Assembly: GCA_965277595.1 (NCBI GenBank)
Contig: CBDIDH010000001.1
Span: 2,502,363-2,566,362 of the forward strand
Direction: 5' to 3'
From: CBDIDH01 sp965277595
GTDB taxonomy: Bacteria; Planctomycetota; Planctomycetia; Isosphaerales; Isosphaeraceae
Length of the DNA: 64,000 nucleotides
The position numbers were made by a program, and so were the translations under genes. Of this stretch, positions 25,621-33,939 are shown in pieces. Positions within the stretch are counted from its first letter, which is position 1. The number at the start of each line of letters is the position of its first letter. The notes under the pieces are model-generated. The model saw nothing but the letters and a program-made list of their open reading frames with translations. It was not told the DNA's origin and searched no databases.

Positions 25621-25799
25621 GGTGTCTCCTCTCCGGATCTGGGTTCGATGACGATGCGCGGCGCGAGCCAGGCTTTGAGTTCGGCGGTGGCGACCGAGGC
25701 CCTGGCGCGTTCGGCGGCGAGGCCGACGGCGGTCAGGGCGCGAAGAAACAGCGCGACCGAGCCGACCACGATCGCGGCGACGCAGAGCGATTCGGTCAC
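25596..25799 (-). CDS. Small single-pass membrane protein
   Basis: 67 aa from GTG 25799; the end overlaps the next gene by 25 nt. One transmembrane helix at residues 5-22 (LCVAAIVVGSVALFLRAL) and a charged C-terminal part. It could be a holin-like or accessory membrane protein; position in a structural operon does not decide. Confidence 0.5.
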   Translation of the reverse strand: MTESLCVAAIVVGSVALFLRALTAVGLAAERARASVATAELKAWLAPRIVIEPRSGEETPCRPLPRI

Positions 25800-25806
25800 G
25801 ATCGGG

Positions 25807-26025
25807 TTAATCCTCGCGAGGCGCGAATTTCAGGATGAGCCGATCCACCAGGCCCTGGGGAATCGGGTCGTCCTCGAAGACGGGAAGCCAGTACCGGGCC
25901 TCGGCGCCGAGGTAATCGACGGGCGAGAGATCGCCGGTCGACGAGTCGTCGCGGGCATCGTAGACGAACCCGCGATCGAGGTCGAAATAGACGAGGTAGA
26001 GGTCGCCGCAGCGGAAGAGTTTCAC
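25807..26025 (-). CDS. Small phage protein in the head-tail cluster
   Basis: 72 aa from GTG 26025, which begins just after the upstream stop; a longer form from 26082 would overlap the upstream gene. Begins KLFRCGDLYLVYFDLDRGF, acidic, mixed alpha/beta. Unknown family; probably a neck or accessory protein given its place. Confidence 0.5.
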   Translation of the reverse strand: MKLFRCGDLYLVYFDLDRGFVYDARDDSSTGDLSPVDYLGAEARYWLPVFEDDPIPQGLVDRLILKFAPRED

Positions 26026-26026
26026 C

Positions 26027-26326
26027 TCAGCCGATCGCGTCAAGGGCGCGAAGGAGCGACTGGACGGCCAGTGCCGGGGCATCAGGTCGTGCCTCGAACC
26101 GCGAGGCCGTCACCCCGTCCATCGGCGATTCGTCCGGATGAGCCTGGCGGTGATCAAACCGGTTTTCGAGGATCTCCGTCGGAATGCCGCCAGGGAAGGA
26201 GGGACACCCGGCGCCGAACTGGTCCGCGGAGTAGTGCTTGCAGAGCACGCACTGGGTGACGACCGTGCCCGCCCCGAAGTCGAACTTGTCCGAGCGATCG
26301 GCGTCTGTGTCCGTGTCCGCATCCAT
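26027..26326 (-). CDS. Small Cys-motif phage protein (CxxCKHY family)
   Basis: 99 aa from ATG 26326 with AAGGAT upstream. The order CVLCKHY ... C-x-SFPGGIPTEILENRFDHR is a conserved phage/bacterial family in which three cysteines precede a PxGIPxEI core; such genes regularly sit among head genes. Metal binding is likely. The exact job is unknown. Confidence 0.65.
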   Translation of the reverse strand: MDADTDTDADRSDKFDFGAGTVVTQCVLCKHYSADQFGAGCPSFPGGIPTEILENRFDHRQAHPDESPMDGVTASRFEARPDAPALAVQSLLRALDAIG

Positions 26327-26327
26327 C

Positions 26328-28574
26328 TCAGTCGATCCTTTCAAGGGCGACCACAGGGATCGTCATGCCCATGTGCGTGGCCGTTCCGTGTGGCCCCACG
26401 ACGCGATAGCGGGCCTTGGGTGGCAAGAGCAACTCTCGCTCGTCATCGTACACCGAGAACTCTCCTGCGTTGACATACGCTCCGGTCGACCCCTTGGGAA
26501 TGACGACCCGGAAGACGACGCTCGGCGTCGCGGCGCTTTCGTTGCCAAGTCCCGGATGGGCGAACTCGGCCCCCTTCTTTTTCGAGAGCGAGGTCGAGCT
26601 AAAGCCGGGCTCCTCGAAGACCTGACCGGGCTGTAGGTCGGCCAGACCGTTCTGGAAACCCATGGCGTGCAGGTTCTTGACACCCCGGTAGGCGATCACG
26701 TCCTCGGGGATCTTGGCCTTGGCGATCGCGGCGGCGCTGGCGTCGATCTGCGCCAGGGCGTAAGGGTTCGACATCATCCCGGGCGGGCCGGCCTTGCCTC
26801 GCAGGAGGTCGTTCATCCACTTGAAGCCGTTGCCGGTGTAGTTCTTGACGGCCACCTGTTCATCGTGCGAGAGGCTCTCAGCCCAGCCCTGGAAGTGATC
26901 TTTGCCCCAGGCTTCCATGTCGCCCGTGCGATCGAATGCCTTGTGGGCCTTCCTGGCCTCGGCCTTGGCCGCCTTCACCGGGGGCGTGGTCGCGACCGCA
27001 GAAACCGCTTTGGCCTGAACCGGCTCGACGGCCACCCGCGCCAGATCGTCGAGCCGCGACCCGATCGTACCGCGAAGCTCGGCCGGGAGCGAGGCGAGCA
27101 GCTCGGCTTTCCTGGCGAGGATGGCCCTGGCCTGGCTGCGGATCTCCTCATCGGTGATCGAGCCAAAGACCCGTGCGGCCGACGGATTGATCTGAGCGTC
27201 GCGGAGCGTCTTGAGTTCGGCGATCTCAGGGGCGAACTGACTGGCCTGTTTCTTGGCGCCCTGCGCCCTGTAACGGAGCGACCCGCCGTTGTCGATCCGC
27301 AGAACCGTCCCTTGGGCTGTGACGAGGATGTTGTCGGCGTTCAGGCCGATGACGTCCCAGTTGCCGAGCAAGGCGTCGGCGACAAACCCCTTGCGGATCT
27401 CGGCCTCGGCCTTGGCCGCGGCGGCCGGATTCGACTGCCGCAACTCGGCCAGGGTCTTGCCCTGATGGAACTCGGCGAGCTTGACGGGTCCCGATGCCGT
27501 CTGTGTGATTGTCGACTTCGGCACGTCCAGGCCGAGCGACCGGTAAGCGTCGTCGGCGTAGGCCTCTTCCTTGAGATGGCCGGCGTTGGCGCCTTTCTTC
27601 AGGACGAAGAGGTTGCCCTCGACATCCTTGACGAGCTTGGCCCCGGTCGATCCTCCGAGTGACCTGACCGTTTCCATCCTGGTCGGATCGGCCTTCTCCT
27701 TGGCTTTCTTCGCGAGCGCCTCGGCCCCGGCTTTCAACCTGGCCTGTCCCTCGATCTCGGCTTGCTGGCGCGCGGCCTTCTCCGCGATCAGCTGCTCGGG
27801 AGACTTCAGGTCGAACCCCAGGGCCTCGCCGATCTTCGCGGGAGACAACGGTTTTGGCGTCGGTTTGGGCTTGGGCGGCGTCGTCGGCGGGCCTGGCATT
27901 GGCGCGGGCGATGGTGCTGGTGCTGGCGGCTTGACCGGCCCTGACGGAGGCGGTGGCATTGGCGTCTGCGGCGGTGCCGCGAACGGCGGCGACTTACCCC
28001 CAACAGTCACTCGCCCCGCCAGCTTCTCTCCGACCAGTCTGCGGATCTGCTCTTCACTCAATCCCTTCGCCTTGAGGGCGTCGAGCAATCGAGCCCGGCT
28101 CGCCTCGGCGATCGTGTGAGCCGTGGTGTTGACCGCCGACTCGGCCTCCATGGCGATTCGCGGGTTGATCCCGGCGGCGACCATCGTCTTGAGGTCGAGC
28201 CGCTTCAGGCTGACGACCTCGCGGAGGTCGCGTATCCGGCCCTCGGTGACGACGTCCGACCACTGGACGATACCTTTCTCGATCAGCCGGTAATTCGAGG
28301 CGCCGACGACCCGGTTTTGCTGGATGGTGTCAAGCTCGGCGATCTTCCGGCGGAAGTCGACGGCCGGTTGCGAGGTGCCGCCGGGGCGGATCAGGATCTG
28401 TCGGCACGCGCAGCGGAAGTGCAGGGGAATCGGAAATGAGGGGCCAACGGCGTGGTCCATCTGGATGCAGACGCCACAGGAGTTATGCCAGTTGACGAGG
28501 AACTGATAGAGGAACTTCCCCGTCGTGTTCGTGTAGACGGTTCCCGGAGCGCCGTTCCAGAGGATGCCGGACAT
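26328..28574 (-). CDS. MuF-type minor head protein fused to kinase-like and ADP-ribosyltransferase domains
   Basis: 748 aa. Residues 1-70 hold a MuF-like Cys/His knuckle (SCGVCIQMDH ... LHFRCACRQ) typical of minor head proteins. Residues 195-245 are a Pro-rich linker. Residues 300-445 look like a HipA/PI3K-type kinase: GGSTG at 307-311, GNWD at 404-407, NADN at 412-415, IDNGG at 427-431. Residues 560-748 are an R-S-E ADP-ribosyltransferase: R630 in AYRG, S660-T-S, and the E-R-E pair 712-714. All key residues are present, so both enzymes could be active. The MuF part suggests packaging in the head and delivery with DNA (inference). Confidence 0.8.
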   Translation of the reverse strand: MSGILWNGAPGTVYTNTTGKFLYQFLVNWHNSCGVCIQMDHAVGPSFPIPLHFRCACRQILIRPGGTSQPAVDFRRKIAELDTIQQNRVVGASNYRLIEKGIVQWSDVVTEGRIRDLREVVSLKRLDLKTMVAAGINPRIAMEAESAVNTTAHTIAEASRARLLDALKAKGLSEEQIRRLVGEKLAGRVTVGGKSPPFAAPPQTPMPPPPSGPVKPPAPAPSPAPMPGPPTTPPKPKPTPKPLSPAKIGEALGFDLKSPEQLIAEKAARQQAEIEGQARLKAGAEALAKKAKEKADPTRMETVRSLGGSTGAKLVKDVEGNLFVLKKGANAGHLKEEAYADDAYRSLGLDVPKSTITQTASGPVKLAEFHQGKTLAELRQSNPAAAAKAEAEIRKGFVADALLGNWDVIGLNADNILVTAQGTVLRIDNGGSLRYRAQGAKKQASQFAPEIAELKTLRDAQINPSAARVFGSITDEEIRSQARAILARKAELLASLPAELRGTIGSRLDDLARVAVEPVQAKAVSAVATTPPVKAAKAEARKAHKAFDRTGDMEAWGKDHFQGWAESLSHDEQVAVKNYTGNGFKWMNDLLRGKAGPPGMMSNPYALAQIDASAAAIAKAKIPEDVIAYRGVKNLHAMGFQNGLADLQPGQVFEEPGFSSTSLSKKKGAEFAHPGLGNESAATPSVVFRVVIPKGSTGAYVNAGEFSVYDDERELLLPPKARYRVVGPHGTATHMGMTIPVVALERID

Positions 28575-28577
28575 GGG

Positions 28578-29024
28578 TCAGTCTGCTCGAATCGGGCTTG
28601 GCCCTGGGGCTGGTTCAGGCTTGCGCTCCGTCAACCCGTGGTGCATCCGCTCCAGGTTGATGACGGCTTGCTCGCAGGCGTTCCTCCATGCGGCCGTGGC
28701 CATGCTCTCGACCGCCTCGGAGGGGGTCAGAAGCGGTTTGACGATGGCGATGAACACGTCGTAGGGAGTCAGAACGACATGAAACAGTTCATGCCGAAGG
28801 GTTTTCAGGAGTGCCGTCTCATCGTCGAAGGCGTCGGGGTTCAGGCGGATCATCGCCTGGTTATAGTTGGGCTTGACGGTCACCTCGCCGCGGGTTTCCC
28901 ACTCGGGATCGTCCGAGGGTATCGGCCCGTAACTGACCTGAAGCCTCCAGTGCGGAATGCCCAGGCGCTCCATCATCGGCTCGATCTCGCGCTCGACGAT
29001 CGCCTTGCATTCGGATCTATCCAC
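28578..29024 (-). CDS. Zincin-like metallopeptidase, minor head region
   Basis: 148 aa from GTG 29024 (GGAGGGGG upstream, start overlapping the previous stop). The active-site helix is LRHELFHVVL, an HExxH zinc motif; a Glu further on (EAVESMATAAW) may be the third ligand, as in phage-encoded zincin-like proteins. It sits immediately before the MuF fusion and close to capsid genes, so proteolytic maturation of a head protein is possible, but no substrate is known. Confidence 0.6.
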   Translation of the reverse strand: MDRSECKAIVEREIEPMMERLGIPHWRLQVSYGPIPSDDPEWETRGEVTVKPNYNQAMIRLNPDAFDDETALLKTLRHELFHVVLTPYDVFIAIVKPLLTPSEAVESMATAAWRNACEQAVINLERMHHGLTERKPEPAPGPSPIRAD

Positions 29025-29310
29025 CGTCTTCCCCCTCCAGGTCTCGCCCCATATACGGCGGGTTGAACCCCTTGCCCGGCCTGGGACTCCCCGAGTCTCC
29101 CGGTGTCCTGGCCACGACCATGAACGTCCCGCCTGGCTCGTGGACCTGGGCCAGAAGATCGGCGAAGGCCGCGACCGGGTTCGGCCCGGTGCCTCTGGCT
29201 TCAAGAGGCGGAGCGGTCTGGGTCGCGGTGTAGGTTGCCCCGGTGGCGTCGGGAGTGATCATCACGAGAATCGGTCGACCCATGAGGCGCGCCGCCGTGT
29301 TGAGGTTCAA
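29017..29310 (-). CDS. Small phage protein, unknown
   Basis: 97 aa if started at TTG 29310, which overlaps the upstream stop as TTGA; ATG 29283 is an alternative. Contains ILVMITPDATGATYTATQTAPP and ends in an acidic Gly-rich tail. No family recognised. Confidence 0.45.
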   Translation of the reverse strand: MNLNTAARLMGRPILVMITPDATGATYTATQTAPPLEARGTGPNPVAAFADLLAQVHEPGGTFMVVARTPGDSGSPRPGKGFNPPYMGRDLEGEDGG

Positions 29311-29462
29311 GGGAATTGGAAGCTGTGAAAGGTGCCCGCGCCTGGCCAGTCCACAAGCAAGGACAGAGCGGCGGCAATGATGAGCAGGGCGAGGATCAAG
29401 AGGGCGCTGGGCCGGTCATCCCTGCCGTCGGGAGGGGGCCAGCCGAGGGCATAGGGGGTCAT
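29307..29462 (-). CDS. Small single-pass membrane protein, holin-like candidate
   Basis: 51 aa from ATG 29462. A polar N-terminus with acidic/basic residues, then one strongly hydrophobic helix (SALLILALLIIAAALSLLV) and a short C-terminus. This topology fits class III holins or small envelope proteins. No endolysin sits beside it, so the lytic role is unproven. Confidence 0.45.
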   Translation of the reverse strand: MTPYALGWPPPDGRDDRPSALLILALLIIAAALSLLVDWPGAGTFHSFQFP

Positions 29463-29506
29463 CGGCTGGCCTCGGTCGAAAAAAGGAGGACGCTTCGGGA
29501 CGGAAC

Positions 29507-29851
29507 TCAAACCTCGATGCGCTTGAGCAGGCTCTCGATCTGACGGTTCGATTTTCCGAGGTTGGCAATGATCCCGGAGATGCACTCGATGAGCGGACAG
29601 TCGCCCTGAGAAGCGAGGGCGAGAAGCGGTTCGTTCTCTGGAGGAACCGGGCTCAAGGCGAAAGCGAGATCATGGTGAAGCACCTGGACTAGCCGGGCAT
29701 TCGCTTCGACAAATTCGTTGAGTACCGCAAGCCGTTCTTGCACCTTGGACTTGTGCTCGGGAAGGGGAGGCCAACCATCTTGCTGGTACGCCGTCTCACG
29801 AGCGAATGTGGTTGGCCGCAGTTGGCCGAATCGGGATTCGTTGGGCATCAT
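29507..29851 (-). CDS. Small phage protein with helical core
   Basis: 114 aa from ATG 29851 (AGGAAC upstream). Long amphipathic helices (HKSKVQERLAVLNEFVEAN and ECISGIIANLGKSNRQIESL). Resembles the small helical proteins seen next to holins or among head genes; no specific family. Confidence 0.5.
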   Translation of the reverse strand: MMPNESRFGQLRPTTFARETAYQQDGWPPLPEHKSKVQERLAVLNEFVEANARLVQVLHHDLAFALSPVPPENEPLLALASQGDCPLIECISGIIANLGKSNRQIESLLKRIEV

Positions 29852-29893
29852 CGATCGTTGTTCCTGAGTTCACGAGACACACAAAAGCACCAC

Positions 29894-30562
29894 TCAGCTA
29901 TTATGCCCCGCGATCGCCTCGGGGCGGATCAATCCCCGTCCCGCCTCGCGGTCGGCGTAGACCATCGAATCGCTCAGGAGCGTCTTGACGGTCTCGCTGA
30001 TCGTGCTCGTCGTCCGCGTGGCCCAGGCGGCGAGGAGATCATCCTCGACATGAGACGGCGTCGACCGCCGTCCGGCTTGTTCCAGGGCGGCCTTGAGCGA
30101 TCGCTTCGCCGTGCCGATCTGCCCTTCGAGGCTCTTGCGCGGGTCGTAGCCGTGAATCGCCGCCGCGCGGATCTGCTGCACCTGGTTCTGCGTCGGCTCG
30201 TGCTCCGGGCGGCTCCGATAATCCGGGGGAATCAATGGATGCCAGTGCCGCGCCGCCTCGGTCAGGAACGCCGCCCGCGCGTCGCGGATCTGGCCGGTGA
30301 GACTCACCTCGGAGGGGCCGGCGAGCCACCGCCAGAGTTCATCAAGGCGGGCCAGGGCCGCCGCGTAGGAGACCGATCGGTTAATCTGAAGGATCGAGGA
30401 TCGGCCGTCGCGGGTCTTCTTGAGGGTGTCCGTCAGAGCCTTGAGCGCGTGGGCGTGGGCATCCTGGACCTTGGCGGCGACGATCGGCTGGAGTTTGATC
30501 TCCCAGGCCGAGCGGAGAACGTCGAGCGACGCCGTCTTGGAATCGAGGTCGTCAAGCGTCAC
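29894..30562 (-). CDS. Probable minor head protein
   Basis: 222 aa from GTG 30562. Almost entirely helical, with MTLDDLDSKTASLDVLRSAW, HAHALKALTDTLKKTRDG and TTSTISETVKTLLSDSMVY. Length, helical content and placement before the MuF-type gene suggest a minor capsid or head-completion protein, possibly the partner that MuF domains usually have. No motif is diagnostic. Confidence 0.45.
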   Translation of the reverse strand: MTLDDLDSKTASLDVLRSAWEIKLQPIVAAKVQDAHAHALKALTDTLKKTRDGRSSILQINRSVSYAAALARLDELWRWLAGPSEVSLTGQIRDARAAFLTEAARHWHPLIPPDYRSRPEHEPTQNQVQQIRAAAIHGYDPRKSLEGQIGTAKRSLKAALEQAGRRSTPSHVEDDLLAAWATRTTSTISETVKTLLSDSMVYADREAGRGLIRPEAIAGHNS

Positions 30563-30618
30563 GCCGGGGCCTCGCTCGATACGGGTCTCTGGGCAGGATC
30601 GGCGCGCAACGTTCGCAG

Positions 30619-30693
30619 CGGACCTGGCGGGAATCGAACCCGCCGTCAGTCGCTTGCTGGGCGACCGGCGCTCGCCTTGAGCGCCCCAGGCCC
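30619..30693 (-). tRNA. Phage tRNA or tRNA-like gene, anticodon position reads AGC
   Basis: A 75-nt cloverleaf on the minus strand: acceptor GGGCCTG/CAGGTCC (6 Watson-Crick plus one G:T), D-stem GCGC/GCGC with a GG-containing loop, anticodon stem GTCGC/GCGAC with loop CCAGCAA, variable TGACG, T-arm GCGGG/TTCGATT/CCCGC, discriminator G. Deviations: G at position 8, U at 14, C at 33, and no encoded CCA. It fills the gap between two minus-strand head-region genes, so it should be excised from their mRNA. Confidence 0.55.
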
Positions 30694-30704
30694 TGACCAG
30701 TGGG

Positions 30705-31487
30705 TTACTTCTTGGACTTGGCGTCGGCCTTGGCCGTCTTGTCTGTCGCCGTGGCCTTGGCCGTCGCGCCTGCCTGCTCGGCGGTCGGGTTCGGGTTCTG
30801 GGTCGGCTCCTCGGGCATGTTGGCCAGGTCGCTCTTGGCGATCGCTTCAGCCTGAGCCTTGGTCGTGTGGCCGCTCTTCAGCGCGTTGACGTCCGACTCG
30901 TTGGCGGCGAGGTTAGGGTCGGCGTCGGCGTTGTAATTTCCCTCGACCAGCGGATGTTCCGAGCCGTCGGTCGTCAGTTGCGGACCGTCGTCGGGATGTC
31001 GCTTGTGGCTCATGGCGTTCTCCAGGGCGTTCAACTGGTTGGTGATCTGGGCCAGGGCCTCCTCGGCCTTGGCGGCGGCGAGCTTCAAGATGTCGCGACG
31101 CTCGGCGGCGTGCGCGATCGCGGCGTCAACATGAGCCTTGAACCCACCAGGGTAGGTCCAGGGTTCCCCCCTGCGGAGGTTGTCGGCGTGCGTGACGGTC
31201 TGATCGTAGGATGCCTGGATCTGCTTCAGGGGTTCCAGGCGAATCGCCTCGTTGGCGATCTTCCCCTTGTAGGACGGATCGCCCGGCTTGTCGGCGATGA
31301 CGTCCTGGGCGAGTACGTCGTAATTGATCCGGGTCACCGGAGGCAGCGGCTTGGCGGCTTCCGGGTCGCGGCCTGGCAACGGTTGAAAGTCGGCGGCGTG
31401 GTGGATGCCGAAGTCGGCGGCGAAGGGATCGGGGAGGTTGCGCCCCGGTTTTCCTGGATCGCCGTCGGTGGCGGGTCGGTTGGGCAC
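30705..31487 (-). CDS. Head-region protein with low-complexity C-terminus
   Basis: 260 aa from GTG 31487. An N-terminal Pro/Asp-rich part, helical core (HVDAAIAHAAERRDILKLAAAKAEEALAQITNQL is a long heptad region), and a disordered Ala/Thr/Lys-rich tail from about residue 215. No family recognised. It follows the major capsid gene, as head accessory or head-completion proteins often do. Confidence 0.5.
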   Translation of the reverse strand: MPNRPATDGDPGKPGRNLPDPFAADFGIHHAADFQPLPGRDPEAAKPLPPVTRINYDVLAQDVIADKPGDPSYKGKIANEAIRLEPLKQIQASYDQTVTHADNLRRGEPWTYPGGFKAHVDAAIAHAAERRDILKLAAAKAEEALAQITNQLNALENAMSHKRHPDDGPQLTTDGSEHPLVEGNYNADADPNLAANESDVNALKSGHTTKAQAEAIAKSDLANMPEEPTQNPNPTAEQAGATAKATATDKTAKADAKSKK

Positions 31488-31502
31488 GGGGCGGACTCCA
31501 GA

Positions 31503-31607
31503 TCAGGGAGAAGAATAAGTTCGGAGGTAGTCGATGGCTTGCATCAAATTGGCAATGGAGTCGTTGAACGAGCCCAGGGCAGTATTGCACCTGTGAACCT
31601 CAGACAT
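31503..31607 (-). CDS. 34-aa peptide between capsid and accessory gene
   Basis: ATG 31607 with GGAG six nt upstream; the peptide MSEVHRCNTALGSFNDSIAN continues as one amphipathic helix to its end at TGA 31503. It fills an otherwise empty gap in a tightly packed operon. Function unknown. Confidence 0.5.
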   Translation of the reverse strand: MSEVHRCNTALGSFNDSIANLMQAIDYLRTYSSP

Positions 31608-31638
31608 GACGCGCTCCTTAGCCGAGCCGTTGTGTTCA

Positions 31639-31670
31639 GAAGGGTCGGGCGTTCTAGCGCCAGGCCCTTC
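31639..31670. terminator. Hairpin downstream of the major capsid gene
   Basis: GAAGGGTCGGGCG / CGCCAGGCCCTTC pair as a long stem with one mismatch and a 6-nt loop. No T run. It could reduce readthrough from, or stabilise, the capsid mRNA. Confidence 0.4.
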
Positions 31671-31717
31671 GTCATCCTGTCATGGCAACACGAAGAACGG
31701 AAGCCGATTCCGTCGTG

Positions 31718-32926
31718 TTATGCTGCCGTCTGTATGCCTTCCAACCAGGCATGCCATTGAGGGTGTGCGAGGTTTATACAATAGTCCCCGATCCAGTCGC
31801 CCATCCAGGCATCGCCCCGGTTCCCCCTGGGCTGCCAGAACATATCGCGAAGGACGCGGACGTCGATGTCATTGGAACTGAGCACGGCCGCCGTGCCCGG
31901 CCGCATCTGAAGCGACGGCACGAACGACAGCGGCTGGCCGTTCAAGGGGAGCACGAAGGTCGTGATCGGGAACCCAAGCTCCTTGGTCGTCCCCTCGCCC
32001 ATCATCGCGGTCTTGTTCGGCACCCAGGTGTCGAGGAACCCGAGGAAGTCGGTCGAGCAGACGATCGTGTCGGCCATGCCCCCCGCCGCGTAGATCTTGG
32101 CGATCGTCGCCGCGATGAACTGCTGACGGGTGAAGTTCGTCAGCGCCGTGCCCGAGGTGACGTTCGAGCCGCCGTTGTAGCTGGCGATCAGGGTCCGCAG
32201 ACCCTTGGCCTTGCCTCGGTCGCCATCGGCCATGGGCACCTCGCCCATGCCGTAGTAAAAGGTGTTCTCGACGTCGCGGATGAACTCGACCATCTTGATA
32301 GCGCGGTCGCGTCCCATGACGCTGTTGACTCCAGGCGGCAGCGCCACGTTCTGAAGCGCCTCCGCCTTGCCGCCGACCTGGACGGGATACTGGAAGGTCT
32401 GGACGACCTGTTGCAGCCCGGTCACCGTCGGACGGAACCCTTGCTGGTCGACTTCGCCGCCGGTCCGGGCGTTGCCGACGAGGTAGATGACGTCCGTCGC
32501 GGCGAAGGCCACGGCCGTCGTTCCTTCCCGTGCCCGCCGGATCGTCAGGGTGTTGGGATTGGCCGTGAGGTTGGGCGGGGCGAGAACCTCGACCCGTTCG
32601 ATCGCCGTGCCTCCCGAGTCGTTCGCCGAACTCTGCTGAAGCTCCAGGACGTCGCCGACCTGGAACATCGAGGCGTCGGCGATCGGCAGGGACGTCGCCG
32701 CGTTGGTGATGCCGCCGGTGCCGACGGCGTACGTCCGGCGGTTGAGGCCGCCCCGGACGTCGTAGCGGTTGATCGTGTACGTCTCGCTCGTGGCGCGGAC
32801 GTGGGGAAGCCGCGAGAACAGGGGTTGCTCGTTGGTGAAGACCTCGCGCGTTACCGCCGAGATCTGAGCCACTTGCTCCAGGGGGAAGTCAATCGGCGTC
32901 AAGATGCCGACGGTGTCAAGCGCCAT
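31718..32926 (-). CDS. Major capsid protein, SU10/DUF5309-like
   Basis: 402 aa. Downstream of scaffold and portal, the canonical capsid position. The segment GRDRAIKMVEFIRDVENTFY and the block NKTAMMGEGTTKELGFPITT are typical of the SU10-like HK97-fold capsid group (DUF5309). Long enough for the full HK97 core; no separate protease gene is needed given the scaffold upstream. Confidence 0.85.
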   Translation of the reverse strand: MALDTVGILTPIDFPLEQVAQISAVTREVFTNEQPLFSRLPHVRATSETYTINRYDVRGGLNRRTYAVGTGGITNAATSLPIADASMFQVGDVLELQQSSANDSGGTAIERVEVLAPPNLTANPNTLTIRRAREGTTAVAFAATDVIYLVGNARTGGEVDQQGFRPTVTGLQQVVQTFQYPVQVGGKAEALQNVALPPGVNSVMGRDRAIKMVEFIRDVENTFYYGMGEVPMADGDRGKAKGLRTLIASYNGGSNVTSGTALTNFTRQQFIAATIAKIYAAGGMADTIVCSTDFLGFLDTWVPNKTAMMGEGTTKELGFPITTFVLPLNGQPLSFVPSLQMRPGTAAVLSSNDIDVRVLRDMFWQPRGNRGDAWMGDWIGDYCINLAHPQWHAWLEGIQTAA

Positions 32927-33020
32927 TGCTGGGAGTCCTCTGCCGACCGGTAGTTATCCGGCGGGCTCGGCCTGAACGGACGGGGTCAAATCCGCGAAGG
33001 AAACAGGGAGATTCCACCGC

Positions 33021-33860
33021 TCAGCCTCGGTTGATCACCGCGCCGGCGAGCGGGTTGTAGTTGTGGCTGCTCACGGATTTCTTGAGCGAATCGACCTGCC
33101 GCTGCTCGTTGCTGGGCCGGTCGACCTGCGTCTGGGGCGCCGGGGAGTTGTCCGACTTGTTGGGCGGAGCGCCCCCCTTGCCGGTGGAGGCGACGAACTT
33201 GTCGTAATCCTTGTGGGCGAGGTTCTCGGTCACGAACCGTTCGACGGGCTTGCCGTCGCGGGTCTGCACGCGGAAGACGTCGCCGTCCTCGACCACCACG
33301 AGGTCATCCTTCCAGAGCTTCATGAGCTGCGCGGCCGAGCCGTCGGTGAGCTTGTGCTTGGCCAGTTCCACGGCAAGCTCGCGGTCGCGAGTGGTGGCCT
33401 TGAACTTGGTCTCGGTCTCGCGGAGCTTCTGGGCGCCGTCGGCGAGATCCTTGTCCTTGTGCGCGATGACCTCCTTGAGCTTCCCCTCCTCGATCAAACG
33501 CTGTTCCTCGGCCTTGCGGGCCTCGGCCTGGCGCTTGTCCTCGGCCTCGCGAAGCGTGGCGTTCTCGCGCTCGATCTGCCGCCAGCGCTCGATCTGTTCG
33601 GGGGATACCGCGGGAGCCTGAGGCGGCGCCGGGTTGTTGACCTCGACCTTGGTCTTCGCCTCGGCCTGCGGCGTGGTTTCGGTCGGCTTGCGTTCGCCAC
33701 CCGTTGGCGTCGCCTTGGCGTCGACCGGCTTATCGCCCGAGGTCGCGTCCTCGGCGCCTCCGGCGATCGGCGGGATCGGCAAACCGGCGGCGACGCTCGC
33801 GAGGATCAAATCAAGCGCGCTGAATGGTGCGATTTTGCGATCGTGATTCTTCGTTCGCAT
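33021..33860 (-). CDS. Capsid scaffold protein
   Basis: 279 aa from ATG 33860 (AGAAGAG upstream; the ORF is open to 33968 but extends over the divergent promoter). Disordered Pro/Lys/Thr-rich region to about residue 75, a long charged coiled coil (about 90-170, ERWRQIERENATLREAEDKR), and a C-terminal helix-turn segment. This is the usual plan of a scaffolding protein directly upstream of the major capsid gene. Confidence 0.75.
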   Translation of the reverse strand: MRTKNHDRKIAPFSALDLILASVAAGLPIPPIAGGAEDATSGDKPVDAKATPTGGERKPTETTPQAEAKTKVEVNNPAPPQAPAVSPEQIERWRQIERENATLREAEDKRQAEARKAEEQRLIEEGKLKEVIAHKDKDLADGAQKLRETETKFKATTRDRELAVELAKHKLTDGSAAQLMKLWKDDLVVVEDGDVFRVQTRDGKPVERFVTENLAHKDYDKFVASTGKGGAPPNKSDNSPAPQTQVDRPSNEQRQVDSLKKSVSSHNYNPLAGAVINRG

Positions 33861-33939
33861 GACGTGACTCTTCTGGAAAAGGTGGCAGGATTCAGGCTGA
33901 CAACACTTCAAAGGATTCCGACATTCGACAGGTGCAATC

